Shown in pieces: positions 51,163 through 61,240 of a stretch of DNA of 64,000 nucleotides. A program made the translations under genes and the position numbers. This stretch comes from Scleromitrula shiraiana (Eukaryota > Ascomycota > Leotiomycetes > Helotiales > Sclerotiniaceae). The stretch is from positions 1,600,501 through 1,664,500 of the forward strand of contig JABELC010000001.1 of NCBI GenBank assembly GCA_028455995.1. Reading direction: 5' to 3'. Under the pieces are notes generated by a model. It saw nothing but the letters and a program-made list of their open reading frames with translations. It was not told where the DNA came from and made no database searches. How positions within the stretch are numbered: the first letter of the stretch is position 1; each line of letters begins with the position of its first letter.

Positions 51163-54156
51163 TTACCACCTAACAAGACCCTCCTCTTTCTCTTTCTCTT
51201 TCTCCTTCCCCTTCCCACCCTCTCCTCCATCCTCACTACCCTCAAACCTCAAAACACCACTCTTCTTCCTCTCAGCCAACCACCTCTCAATCCAAACCTT
51301 CATCCTCTTTCTCCCCACCTCACTCCCCACATTAACCGTCGGAACCACCTTCTCAATCCTCAACCCCATAACAAACATTGTCAATTCCCTGAAACTACTA
51401 TGTTCACTATACGGAACTCCAAAACACTGAGCCTCCTTCGTACTTCCCCTCTGCGGTACCAACTCCCCCATCTCAAACCTGCTTTGCCAATTCGGCGCAT
51501 GCAAAATCGTAGTCAAAGGGGGCGAATCCGTCAATCTCGAAACAGGAGGTTTATAATTCCATCCGCTAGGACGAAATCCCACGATTCGCGTAAAATGTGG
51601 TTTGTAGCTATTCAGATATTCTTGTAACGTTTCAGGTCGTATCTCCATAATCATCTGCATGTGAATTTGTGCCTCGCGAGGATTAGATGTCATTCGACTC
51701 ATGAGTTCGGGATCTTCTAGTGCAGCACAAATGCGCATTTTCCCGGGCGGTGCATAGATTTTACAATCGAGAGCGCGCGCAATTCCGAGACAGATTCGTT
51801 CTTTACCAATACTGTAGGTACCACACACAACGAGGAGACGACCGCGATTCTTCTTTTTGTTTTCATTGCCTGCGTTTGCCTCGGTCGTGTCTTCGGATTT
51901 GGAGGCTCCAGCTTTAATGAACTTGGTCATACCAGCTCCTGCACGTTCTCTTTTGGCCGTTTCCCATGTGTCACTCTCTTCGGCTTTCTCTTTCCGAAGA
52001 CTAACGCACATATCTGCACATGCTTTGATGACATCTTCTTGTGGGGGAAATGCATATCGCGGGTTGAGGTAGGTGGTATCAAGATAACAGACGTCGATTT
52101 TTTGTTGTTTAGTCTTGCCGGTTATAGAATCGACGATGTTGGGCATTAGTTGAGGATGAGCAATGTGAGCAGGACAAGCACGAAAATCGCCACAGTGAAG
52201 GATACGTTGAATTTTGGAGTTTCGACCACGACCGATGGGTTTTTCGAAAAGAAAAAGAGAACTACCTGGGCAGTGATTGGCAGGTATCATTGTGACCCAT
52301 GCACCCTCAGTGTGAGGAATTTCAATCTTATCCTCAAAATCAATAGATATAACCCATTTGGGGTTCACTTTCAACTGTTGTTTGACAAGATTACCTGTAA
52401 CTTTGCTGCAGTAGATAGGACCATGTGACCAAGTAGATGTTAAACCAATATAGTGATCACTATGAAAGTGACTCAAAAAATAAGCCTTACAACCCTGGAC
52501 TGCTCCATATCTAAAAGCATCAACACAAATGGAAAAACCAGGCATAATTTTGTAAAATGGACATGTCCTCTTAAATGCAGGTTTTCCTCTTGATGACTTT
52601 TCTGCATCTGCAGCACTTGCCCAAGCTGCGTCTTCTGCATGACCTGACATAATCTTTGAATAGGCATTTCCTCCATTGTCGTTAAGCTCTATTGGATTAG
52701 CTTGTCCCGGTCTTGGTATAGCTGCTTCCCTAGTAAATCGATTTTGAACTACTTCTGGCATCACTTTCGTTTCTATTGGCTCCGACTTAGCTTTTGTTGG
52801 TAAGGGAAGAGGAGTACCGTCTAAACATGCGTTGACATGCTTTGAAGCATCATCTGGATTAATGCCATCCAAACTCACTTCGCATATAGGACATGTAGAA
52901 ACACTTGCACCGTCCATACTTTCGTTATTGGGTTCGTCGTCATCAAACCCATTGAAAGACTCCTCCTCGTTGACTAATGATTGATCTCTGGCTTCATGAA
53001 TGGCTTGCTGTTCCATCCATTTTCTTTCAGTAAATTCTTCACCTGTTTCTTCAAATTCAGCTTCATCCATATCGTCAAAACTTGCCCATGCATCAACACT
53101 GGTCTTCTCCTGTATCGCGAGTGAAACTTTGTTAGTTACTGCTTGATTGCTATGCGCAGAGGGTAATTCTGGCGCATCTTCCGAGATATTGCCTCGATGT
53201 CTTGGTTGCAATGCTTCCCATTTCGCTTGTGCTTGCCCTGTTGGAACTCGAGTTCGACGCTTGAAGATCATTCCAGGCAGTTGATTGACTATTGGCGTTA
53301 AAGACGCTGGAGCCGGTTGATTAGTAGGAACCGCTGGTACAGAGGATAGGATTGGTGGAGCCTGAATGGTGGGTGTTCTCGTGGGGTTGGTCGGAGTTGT
53401 TGAAGTGGCACTATCGATAGATATGGCTTCGTTTGATTCAAGCACTTCTAAACCATTGTGCTCTGCCTGTGCTTTTTGCATTGGTACAACCATATCCATG
53501 CTATCCTCGCTATCAGAATCATCAATGAAAGGACCCGATCGACGTAGTTTTTTTGTTTTTGGTTCCAAGGTTTTCGAAGTCACAGAGTCTTCGGGAGGGG
53601 CTGGTGTGCATGGTTCTGTTAGCATAGATGGCGTGCGGCTACTTCCACTATAATTTTCAATATGGTATGCTTGAAGAGCCTTCCAGTCTTCGATCTCAGA
53701 ATCCCCTGAGAGTTTTCGCTTCTTGGCCGAACTGTCAGTGTCATCATGACGTCCATCTATCAGGTTGTCATCATTTCCGTAGAGGTTCTCATCTTCTAAA
53801 ATATTAGGACTAGGTTGACGAGGAAGTTGGACAACTTGGCGACCACGTTCGGCTACAAATATGGAATCGTCGTGCGAGGAATCCACCTTTTTAAAGAAGC
53901 TCAGGATGTTTCCATTGGCTTTGACAGGTGTTTTTGAGATCGCAGGCTTCTTAACTGGCTGCCTATTCGAGATTGGCACATTTGATTTCGAATTGAGTCT
54001 CGGAGTGGGAGGATTGTTTGTGTTTCGAGGTGGCATTGTAGTATTTCGTCGTCGAGCTTCTACTCGATCTAAGGGTGGCGTGGGAGGTCTACCAGTAGAA
54101 GGTTTTAAAGGTGATCCTGTAGACCCAATTGAATTTTCTCGTGGATTTCGAAACAT
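51163..54156 (-). CDS. pso2: DNA interstrand cross-link repair nuclease Pso2/Snm1
   Basis: Nuclear 5' exonuclease of the beta-CASP metallo-beta-lactamase family that processes interstrand cross-links. One uninterrupted exon encodes 997 residues. Order: a basic, disordered N-terminus; a PIP-box-like NGNILSFFKK at 81-90; a UBZ4-type zinc finger at C422-C425-H440-C444 (CPICEVSL...HVNACLDG); the lactamase domain with HFHSDH at 563-568, NHCPGS at 627-632, the metal-binding GDFR at 656-659 and YLDTTYLNP at 691-699; then the DRMBL domain with VCGTYSIGKERI, GFRPSGWNY and VPYSEHSSF (motif C His919). The tail is Gly/Lys/Glu-rich. An Ala/Lys-rich insert (about 725-772) separates the lactamase part from DRMBL. 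The ATG at 54156 is the first in the frame; shorter starts such as residue 41 cannot be excluded. Confidence 0.95.
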   Translation of the reverse strand: MFRNPRENSIGSTGSPLKPSTGRPPTPPLDRVEARRRNTTMPPRNTNNPPTPRLNSKSNVPISNRQPVKKPAISKTPVKANGNILSFFKKVDSSHDDSIFVAERGRQVVQLPRQPSPNILEDENLYGNDDNLIDGRHDDTDSSAKKRKLSGDSEIEDWKALQAYHIENYSGSSRTPSMLTEPCTPAPPEDSVTSKTLEPKTKKLRRSGPFIDDSDSEDSMDMVVPMQKAQAEHNGLEVLESNEAISIDSATSTTPTNPTRTPTIQAPPILSSVPAVPTNQPAPASLTPIVNQLPGMIFKRRTRVPTGQAQAKWEALQPRHRGNISEDAPELPSAHSNQAVTNKVSLAIQEKTSVDAWASFDDMDEAEFEETGEEFTERKWMEQQAIHEARDQSLVNEEESFNGFDDDEPNNESMDGASVSTCPICEVSLDGINPDDASKHVNACLDGTPLPLPTKAKSEPIETKVMPEVVQNRFTREAAIPRPGQANPIELNDNGGNAYSKIMSGHAEDAAWASAADAEKSSRGKPAFKRTCPFYKIMPGFSICVDAFRYGAVQGCKAYFLSHFHSDHYIGLTSTWSHGPIYCSKVTGNLVKQQLKVNPKWVISIDFEDKIEIPHTEGAWVTMIPANHCPGSSLFLFEKPIGRGRNSKIQRILHCGDFRACPAHIAHPQLMPNIVDSITGKTKQQKIDVCYLDTTYLNPRYAFPPQEDVIKACADMCVSLRKEKAEESDTWETAKRERAGAGMTKFIKAGASKSEDTTEANAGNENKKKNRGRLLVVCGTYSIGKERICLGIARALDCKIYAPPGKMRICAALEDPELMSRMTSNPREAQIHMQMIMEIRPETLQEYLNSYKPHFTRIVGFRPSGWNYKPPVSRLTDSPPLTTILHAPNWQSRFEMGELVPQRGSTKEAQCFGVPYSEHSSFRELTMFVMGLRIEKVVPTVNVGSEVGRKRMKVWIERWLAERKKSGVLRFEGSEDGGEGGKGKEKEKEKEEGLVRW

Positions 54157-54879
54157 AAGACCTTATAATCACGCAGTTCTTGCGTCGTTGCTTTTGAAAT
54201 GGTGGCAACGGTTTGCAAATGGTCCGTTTGTTGTGATGATTGAATGGTTCATTGAAGTTATGAAACAACCAACTCTTCCAATAGCAAAGCAATTTTCCTG
54301 GTAATAATGAGAGAATTAGCTATTCATCATGGTTTAATTGTTCAACAACAATATCAAATAGCTTATGTCTGTGGTGAGTTCCGAAGATGGAGGATGGAGA
54401 ATCCTTATCACAATCGGCAAACGCGAAAATAAACTAGATCAACCACGAAATCATGTGATACATTCGGAAGAGGAGGGGCAATAAGACAGGGGTGCAAGAC
54501 CTCTGGATTTTGAGAGCTGTTACGAAACTAGATCTTATAGTCTAGTATGATCTGAATTCCAAGTTATGATGGCTCATACAATGCAGAGAATAAGATTGTC
54601 GGAAGAATGCAAAATAGTTCTCTGGGTATTCCTGATCTAAACTTCCCCACCCACAAGCCAGCATCTTACGAAGGCTAAACGCCAAACTCATTCCCTTTTC
54701 CTGTAACGATTTTCGAATTCCTCGCTCACTGGTAGCACGAGCGGCTCCATGAAGAGCTCTACGTAGAATACTAGAGCCCCATGTGTAAACCATAACCTCC
54801 ACCGCATATAACCATGATTTATATCCTCCCAAGCGGGAAAGCACGATACTCCATTCTTTGCGACCTCTTACATATCAAC
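54157..54879. other. Intergenic region between PSO2 and LSM2
   Basis: Holds the PSO2 promoter and the LSM2 3' region. A 100-codon minus-strand frame at 54542-54844 starts within 36 bp of the LSM2 stop codon. It has no recognised domain and is most simply untranslated sequence. Confidence 0.5.
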
Positions 54880-55385
54880 TCATTTCGCCTTCGTCGCTTG
54901 TTGTGCAGCTTCTCTTCTAGTTGCTATGATTGTAATATGGTTAGCCTCCATCCACACAATAGGATTTAGGAGATACGCACCATCTTCTAATAATGTTGTG
55001 TCCACTGCACCTCCTGGCAAATGCACATATCTGACAACACTTCCTCTGATGAAAACATTTTTGACCGATGACTATTTGTTGCTCATTAGCACAGCACACT
55101 CACGGATATAATAGTATTGTGCCAATACTATTGCTGCTCATGCATAACTATCGCAAATCCACTGACCAGATGTGGATATTTCAGTTCCTCCACTACTTGT
55201 ATATCATCTAACTTAATGTTCAAATATTGATCGACTGACTTTAATATTCCTTTTATTTGGATATCGTTCTTGAGTTCGACCGTAACTTCGGAATCCACTA
55301 AGGTCTTAAAGAAGCTATTTCATAAGTATCAGCTTCTGGCAACAAGAAACCATTGGGAGGGTCCCCCATACCTGAAAAATAACAT
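54880..55385 (-). CDS. lsm2: U6 snRNA-associated Sm-like protein LSm2
   Basis: Subunit of the Lsm2-8 ring that binds the U6 snRNA 3' end and of the Lsm1-7 ring in mRNA decay. There are four small exons, 55372-55385, 55167-55314, 54981-55071 and 54880-54923, giving 98 residues. The introns are 57, 95 and 57 nt. The first exon is only 14 nt (MLFF plus two bases), so the gene leaves no long open frame and is easily missed. The Sm1 motif is VTVELKNDIQIKGILKSVDQYLNIKLDD and the Sm2 motif is VFIRGSVVRYVHLP, both almost identical to LSm2 of other eukaryotes. The ending EDATRREAAQQATKAK is the usual fungal tail. Every junction keeps phase and has GT...AG (one GTGCGT donor). Transcribed in the same direction as PSO2. 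Confidence 0.96.
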
Positions 55386-55855
55386 TTTGTATTAGACAGA
55401 GCTATCCAGGAAAATCTTATTGTTGTGAAAGCTCTTGTTAGGGGAGGAATATTTGTTAAAGATTGCAAGGCTGTAGTTTGATTGCAGGCGATAATACCAA
55501 AGTGCAGTGTCAATTGTGATGCCTCAGGCACTCAACGATATAAGGTGGAGCCCGTTGTGGATGGCCGAGGGTTGATAGTGTGGTATGGATGAATGAGTTA
55601 GGACTGAGCTGCTGGTGTTGAAAGTTAGTGTGTACATATCGTTTTAAGATCAGGTTTGAATACATATGCGTTACATATTATCTTTACTTATACAACAATA
55701 TATACCTTTTAGAGAGATATCTATCTGATCATCTCCATAGTGACAGAACGCGAGAATTCACCACTCACTGTATTCGTAGCACGGCAGAAGCTTGATGATT
55801 TAAACCATCTTGATTGTATGTATACATTTCTTTCATAATGTGCAATACAGATTCC
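55386..55855. other. LSM2 promoter region
   Basis: 470 bp upstream of LSM2 with no gene content. It should hold its promoter and the 3' end of the broken gene that follows. Confidence 0.4.
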
Positions 55856-56520
55856 TTACTATCCATGTAAATAAATAACCATTGAGCACAAAGCACGAGC
55901 ATCCATATCATCAAACACTTCAAAATCTCTCATTCTTGCATATACCTCTTTTCGATAATTTTTACTAGGTACCTCTCCTTCAAGCAATTTCAGCTCTCTT
56001 ATCCAGCGACCATTTTCATATTTCATATCCTGATATTTAACCATGCTCCCCAGTTGCCTTAGATCTCGCTGCGATTTTTTGTCTTTGCTTGGATATCGCT
56101 GATGATGCTGATGATGACGATGAAGATGGGACATGTTCACTAAGCGAGAACGGTTCCTCCGGTTTTCTCGCAGTGCCATTCTCAATCATGCTAATGAGCT
56201 TTTCCATCTTTTTGGTCTCGCAAATTATTTCGGAGGCTTCTTGGTCCCATGCTTCGGTGAGTTTGGTGCTGAGTTATTTCCATTCTTCCTTCAGTCTCTC
56301 GTGCTCGCGCTTCAGTTCGCATATTCTGGTTTCTTTGAATTCTCCCGTGACATTTTTATTGCTGGTGTTGAGAATTCAATTACCTTTTGAGCTGATTATC
56401 TGTTGAATTTAGAGGCATAGTTCTAGGTGTAGTTTTAGGTGTAGGTGTAGGTTTCTTGTCTTTATTAGAATCCGATGACGACTTTGGATCTGAAGACGTT
56501 AGATCTTGCGACGACTTTCA
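55856..56520 (-). pseudogene. Broken coiled-coil gene next to the inverted repeat
   Basis: No family recognised. On the minus strand, a Ser/Lys/Thr-rich opening (SSDPKSSSDSNKDKKPTPTPK near 56500-56430) is followed, in changing frames, by a heptad-like coiled coil: RICELKREHERLKEEWK, an in-frame TAA near 56278, then LTEAWDQEASEIICETKKMEK and a Ser-rich linker. After another frame change MVKYQDMKYENGRWIRELK...RDFEVFDDMDARALCSMVIYLHG runs to a stop at 55856. The sum of fragments looks like a former protein of at least 200 residues with stops and frameshifts. Undetected introns could explain part of the frame changes, but not the TAA inside the coiled coil. The inverted-repeat element lies directly upstream and may have removed the promoter. 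Confidence 0.5.
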
Positions 56521-56628
56521 AGGTATGGATTTCTTGGTTTTACCAGAAGTCATTGGATATAGTGATTGGATTTGTATTTCGTGTAAGTTACCGAGCTTGC
56601 AATTATATAATAGGCAGCTTTTACTGGG

Positions 56629-57648
56629 AGCGGGCTATCTGAGTTACTCGGTTAAATTAAAATTGAAGCACGCGCCAATTGCCGAAAACCCTCAAAATCG
56701 ACGATTTTATACAAAACACCTCTTACGCCGATGTAAATAAATCGATCATTTATTTATAGAATTATTTAAAATATTAAATATGAATTATTTTTATATTAAA
56801 ATATTTGTTATTAAAATTTAAAGATTAAATAATGATTTTAAAATTTATAATATTTATTTGAATATAAAGTAAAAATCATATAAAATACTATAATTTTAAA
56901 TTGATTTAAATCAAGCAAATTATTATATTAAGAAATAATGAAGATATATATAAATATATAAAAAAAAAACTTTTATTTAATATAAATATTATATATTAAA
57001 ATATAATATAATAGTCTTAAAAAATCAAAGTTTTAAAAGTATTTTTAATTCTTTAAAATCTTTAAAAATCTTAATAATTTATTTAAATCAAAATTATATT
57101 AAATAATATTTTAATATAGTAATTATAAAGATATAAATTATCATATATAAAAATTTAAAATGATTTTAATAATTTTTAAAAATCAAAGTTATAGTAATGC
57201 TTAGTGTTTATAAACATTATATATACTCTTTTTAACTTTATTATATTATATTTTTTATGTATTTTTAATATATATAATATTTATATCAAATAAAAGTTTG
57301 TTTTTTATATATTCATATATATCTTTATTATTTCCTAATATAATAATTTGCTTGATTTAAACTAAATTAAAAATGTAATATATTAGTATGATTTTTACTT
57401 TGTATTGAATTAAATATTATAAATTTTAAAATCATTATTTAATCTTTAAATTTTAATAATAAATATTTAAATATAAAAATAATTTATGTTTATAATCTTA
57501 AATAATTTTATCAATAATTGAATGATTTATTTACATTGGCGCAAGAGGTGATTTGTACAAAATCGTCGATTTTGAAGCGATTCGCTTATTTTGCGCGTGC
57601 TTCAATTTTAATTTGACCGAGTAGTACTATATATTTGTATGGGCCGCT
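56629..57648. mobile_element. 1 kb AT-rich long inverted repeat (RIP-like TIR or foldback element)
   Basis: The left arm (56645-57010) and right arm (57257-57622) are reverse complements, aligning with no net gap about a centre near 57133. Examples are ACTCGGTTAAATT at 56645 against its complement ending at 57622, ATGTAAATAAATC at 56731 against 57524-57536, and TTTAAATCAAGCAAATTATTATATTA in both arms. The match may extend outward to AGCGGG at 56629 and GCCGCT at 57643-57648 with a 10-bp offset. A loop of about 245 bp does not pair. The outer 100 bp of each arm has normal base content, but the interior is almost pure A+T and rich in TA, as after RIP. No transposase frame remains. I could not define a target-site duplication. 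Most likely a non-autonomous TIR or foldback element. Confidence 0.78.
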
Positions 57649-59016
57649 TACTTGACGGCCTTTTTTTTTTAGTCACTCACTTCGTCACAAGTGCTCATGT
57701 ACTTACGATATTGACGAGTACCGATATTTAGTTCTATCTTTCAATCAAAAATTGTTCATAGGGCCTGCACCTACCTATACTTTTCAATATTGTGATTATG
57801 GAATTTCTTAATCATTCACTGCGACGTTTTCGCCCCCTCGACCAAATAGTTATATTAATATCGCATCATCATCATCATCATCATCGGGTTTTTTAATATT
57901 TGTGAATCGGGTCACGAATTGGGCCTGTTGGTGGAATATCTTCTTTTGCCATACTAAACGAGATTGTTTGTGACATTCTCACCCTGCGTTCTAAAATCTA
58001 CACCCAAAAACGGTATTGGGGTGTCGGAAATACAATACGTATTGGACTGCTCAAGTGAGAGATGCACATACATAAGTTCGTCGTACAGTATCCAAACAAA
58101 TTCACCAGGGGAATTATTCTACGCTCTCAGCCATCTTAGATCCACCATCGTACAAGACTACAAGTAAAGAAGAAAGGAGAGCGGCGCCACCTTTTATAGC
58201 AATCTTCACTTTACTTCCATCATATCATTACTCCAGATGCATTTCTCACCTTTTGCGATCTTCCTCTGTGACTATTTAAGAATTAGAAGCGAGACATATT
58301 GCAGTCGCAAAGTAACAGTAATGCAACCATTTAGTTCGAGAAGAAGATCCAAATCTTTCTTTGTCCATCCAACTGGATCACCAGCAACTGAAATGTCATA
58401 TTTTTAGTTTGGGAAGATTACCCCAACATTGTCCAAAACCCTAGAGAGGGAAGATACGCCCTAATAATGCCATTCCTAACAAGATTTCCCCAACAGATAA
58501 TGACCGCGCTTCCAGGCAGCCATAATAGATATCGTATGTTACACAAGTTATTTCTATGCAGCGAAAGTTACCGCGCGTTCGGAAAAGAATGGCGGTCTGA
58601 AGTTGACCGATCGTTTGATAGGCCGGATTGCGTGATTCCTAGGATTGAGGGTCCGAAGTTAAATGATCGTTTGATATGCCGTATTACGTTGTTCATATGT
58701 TATATCATCAATGGAAAATTCCTTGTTAGAATACCGTGGGATTGGTAACGTTCAGCACGCAGGTGAAGGTGGGTTTGTGAATAACCTGCAACTCAAAGAA
58801 TTCGATTTTCATTCGCGCTTGCTCTCGCTCTATGGTATTTATAATTATAGTCTATAGACACAGTTGAACTTCTGTGTTACCAGATCAAACCAACGAATTT
58901 GATGTCAATAAGACGCCTATCCTTAACATGCATTGATTCAACCCCAACCCCAATCCCTAATGTAGACTAGATATTTCCTGTTCCAAGATTTGATACACTC
59001 GTATGAAGATCAATTG
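57649..59016. other. Intergenic region between the inverted repeat and NAS
   Basis: Normal base composition returns at 57540. There are short (CAT)n units near 57868-57886 and no recognised gene. Frames at 57964-58167 (plus) and 58467-58748 (plus) are 67 and 93 codons without known motifs; they may be remnants or chance. The right end holds the NAS 3' region. Confidence 0.5.
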
Positions 59017-60323
59017 TTATCTAACCCTTCCAACAATAACCGAATTGACGACTTCCCCAAATGGATCCACCCTGACGCAAATGTCGAGACATTTGGTCAC
59101 TACGGGTGATGTTGCGTCGAAATCCTAAATTTCAAATTTAAGATTAGACCAACGAATAAAATTTCCGATTTCATTTCTTCGAATTCATTATTGAGATGGG
59201 AGAAGAGACTTACACAATAAAGCACACCTCTCAAACCCCACGCACCCCTCAAAACTAACAAACTCCCCTTCTTCATCTTCCCGGCCGTTCTAATCACAAT
59301 TTCCTCTTTCTCTTCTTGGCCTGCTCCCACCAAGGCAGCTAACCAAACCACATCAAAGTCAGTTAAATCTAAACCATCGGCCCCTGCTTCAGCGTCAAGA
59401 AACTCCATCCCTGAGAAGGCGAGACCACCAAGTGATGCGCAAAGACTTTTTGCTTGTTGGTTTGCAACTACATTGACATCGATATTGGTGATGCATATTG
59501 TGGTTGGAGTTGGGTTTCCGGGCGTGGGTGGTGGCGTCTCGGTTTCATCAGCAGTCGGGGAGGAATACCGGTGGGCTCTGGTCGTAGAATCTTGAGTAGA
59601 GGGAGAATTTGACCTTTCTTTGATGGTGGAGAGTTCAGATAAGAGGTGGAGACTGGTTAGAGGCATGGGGCCGGAACCTATAAAGGCAATCTTGGAGATT
59701 GAGGCTAGAGGAATACCAGTTGAGGATATAGCGGAAAGTTCAAGTCGAGTCAGTTGTTCATAATTGGCGTGATAGGGAAAGCTCCTAAGAATTTGATTGG
59801 CTGCGTTAGAGGTGTTAGTATGATCTCATATACTGAACAGATAGAAAGTGGTAACTTGGAACCCACCATCCTCATGATCTTTGCTACTTGTAATAGCTTC
59901 GGCCCAATGGGACTCAAGGCGTGCCTCTGCAGCAGCACAGATGCCTCGGAGACCTGGTAGTATTGGGCAAATTCGTGGATCTTGGAGTATCTAGAACTTG
60001 GTTATTACCTTGTATCGTATGATACCGTGACAACTTACAATATCTGAAATTGCTGTTGGGAGGATCATTGCACAGAGCGCAACCAGCTCACTAAAAAGAG
60101 CATTGGTGATGGGACCCGGACTAAGATCAGTAAGTTGAGCTAGTTGAGAATAAATACTGGAAATTCTTTCAATGTGGTGTTCGGCTTGCGGATTGATTGC
60201 AATGGTCTTAGTGATCTCGGAGGATGAGTCCAAAGTGATACTTTGCGTTTCTGACAAGTATTTAGTTCTATTCTGCTTGCGGAACGATTTGATGCGGGCA
60301 AATGGTCCGAAATTGATTGTCAT
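59017..60323 (-). CDS. Nicotianamine synthase (fungal NAS)
   Basis: Condenses three S-adenosylmethionine molecules into nicotianamine, a chelator of iron, zinc, copper and nickel. There are four exons, 60039-60323, 59867-59990, 59214-59800 and 59017-59124, giving 367 residues. The introns are 48, 66 and 89 nt. Family marks in order are LTDLSPGPITNALFSELVAL, ILQDPRICPILPGLRGICAAAEARLESHWA, NQILRSFPYHANYEQLTRLE, the SAM-binding IAFIGSGPMPLTSL, ITNIDVNVVANQQAK, DFDVVWLAALVG and LVLRGAWGLRGVLY. The product ends in VVNSVIVGRVR. In plants NAS feeds phytosiderophore synthesis. In fungi the role in metal handling is inferred. The start MTINFGPFARIK at 60323 is preferred over an upstream in-frame ATG at 60395 that adds a hydrophobic, non-conserved leader. 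The third donor could be placed a few bases away. Confidence 0.93.
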
Positions 60324-61240
60324 TGTGGTGGTATGGATCTGCGAAAGAAAAGCAAGAAATTTCAAAATACTAAAAAAGTAAGATATTAGAAGCAACTAAA
60401 AGCAGAAACCCAGAAGGATGATTTTATACGGAGTATAAGAAACGTCTGTAGGACTCTTTGGGGGGAGTGGAGTCATGGTATTGATGATGTGGTTGTTGAT
60501 AATGAGTGAGTAACCTCTTTCTAAGAGCTTCAACTTGAAGTTTCAGAATACTGAGTAAGAAGTATTGTCATACCAATAACAGTATATGTTTGGATATACA
60601 TCATACAATGCAGACTTCCGCAAAGCATCATAGCCACAAGTTAAACTTTACTCTACCGTGAATATTTTTAGATCTCTCTAGAGTGATTGAAATGATGAGA
60701 TTCTAAAGTAATGATTCTGGTTGCGTTTTATTCGGAGTTTCGAGCATTTAAAAATGTATCTTAGTGGTAGAGTCTGGTCTTGGAAGAAGAACGTTCAAGG
60801 GAGAGGGTTTGTATGCTCAAAAGAATATTGAGAGTCAATAAACAGTCAGGCGAAAAAGAGGTATTTATCAAGGTGACAAATTATCCAGACACCGGATGGT
60901 GCATCCAATAAAAAGTTTGGGAATTGTGTCATTCCAAGGTTAACTTCGTACTTTCCCTTATAATTTTTAGTATGTCTGTTTTAGTTGAGAAAGAGGCCAA
61001 TTATGTTCTTCCATGCTGTTTTGATGCATGTACTGAATGCACTAAGTGAATTCGATTCACATACTAGTTAAAGCATGCCTTCAACTTTTAAGTATGAGAA
61101 AACCTATGATTTTCGAGGGCTTGACTGGCTAAGTGAATAGAAAACATTCCCTTATGTAAAAGGTCGTTGGATAGGATAATGAAGCTTGTTGTCGCTTCCA
61201 ACTAGAGTTGTACGTTCTATGGTTTCAACAAATCCATGTT
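60324..61240. promoter_or_regulatory. NAS upstream region
   Basis: About 0.9 kb of non-coding DNA between the NAS start and the AT-rich block. It should include the NAS promoter. Iron-responsive GATA sites could be expected for this kind of gene, but I cannot claim a specific functional site. Confidence 0.45.

Noticed and set aside
54542..54844. 100-codon minus-strand frame just past the LSM2 stop
   Set aside because: No motif recognised and it overlaps the expected LSM2 3' untranslated region. Kept as low-probability only.
56456..56740. 94-codon plus-strand frame reading into the inverted repeat
   Set aside because: Half of it is the repeat arm and the other half is antisense to the broken coiled-coil gene.
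57964..58748. Two plus-strand frames (67 and 93 codons) between the inverted repeat and NAS
   Set aside because: No motifs or splice partners found; remnants or chance.
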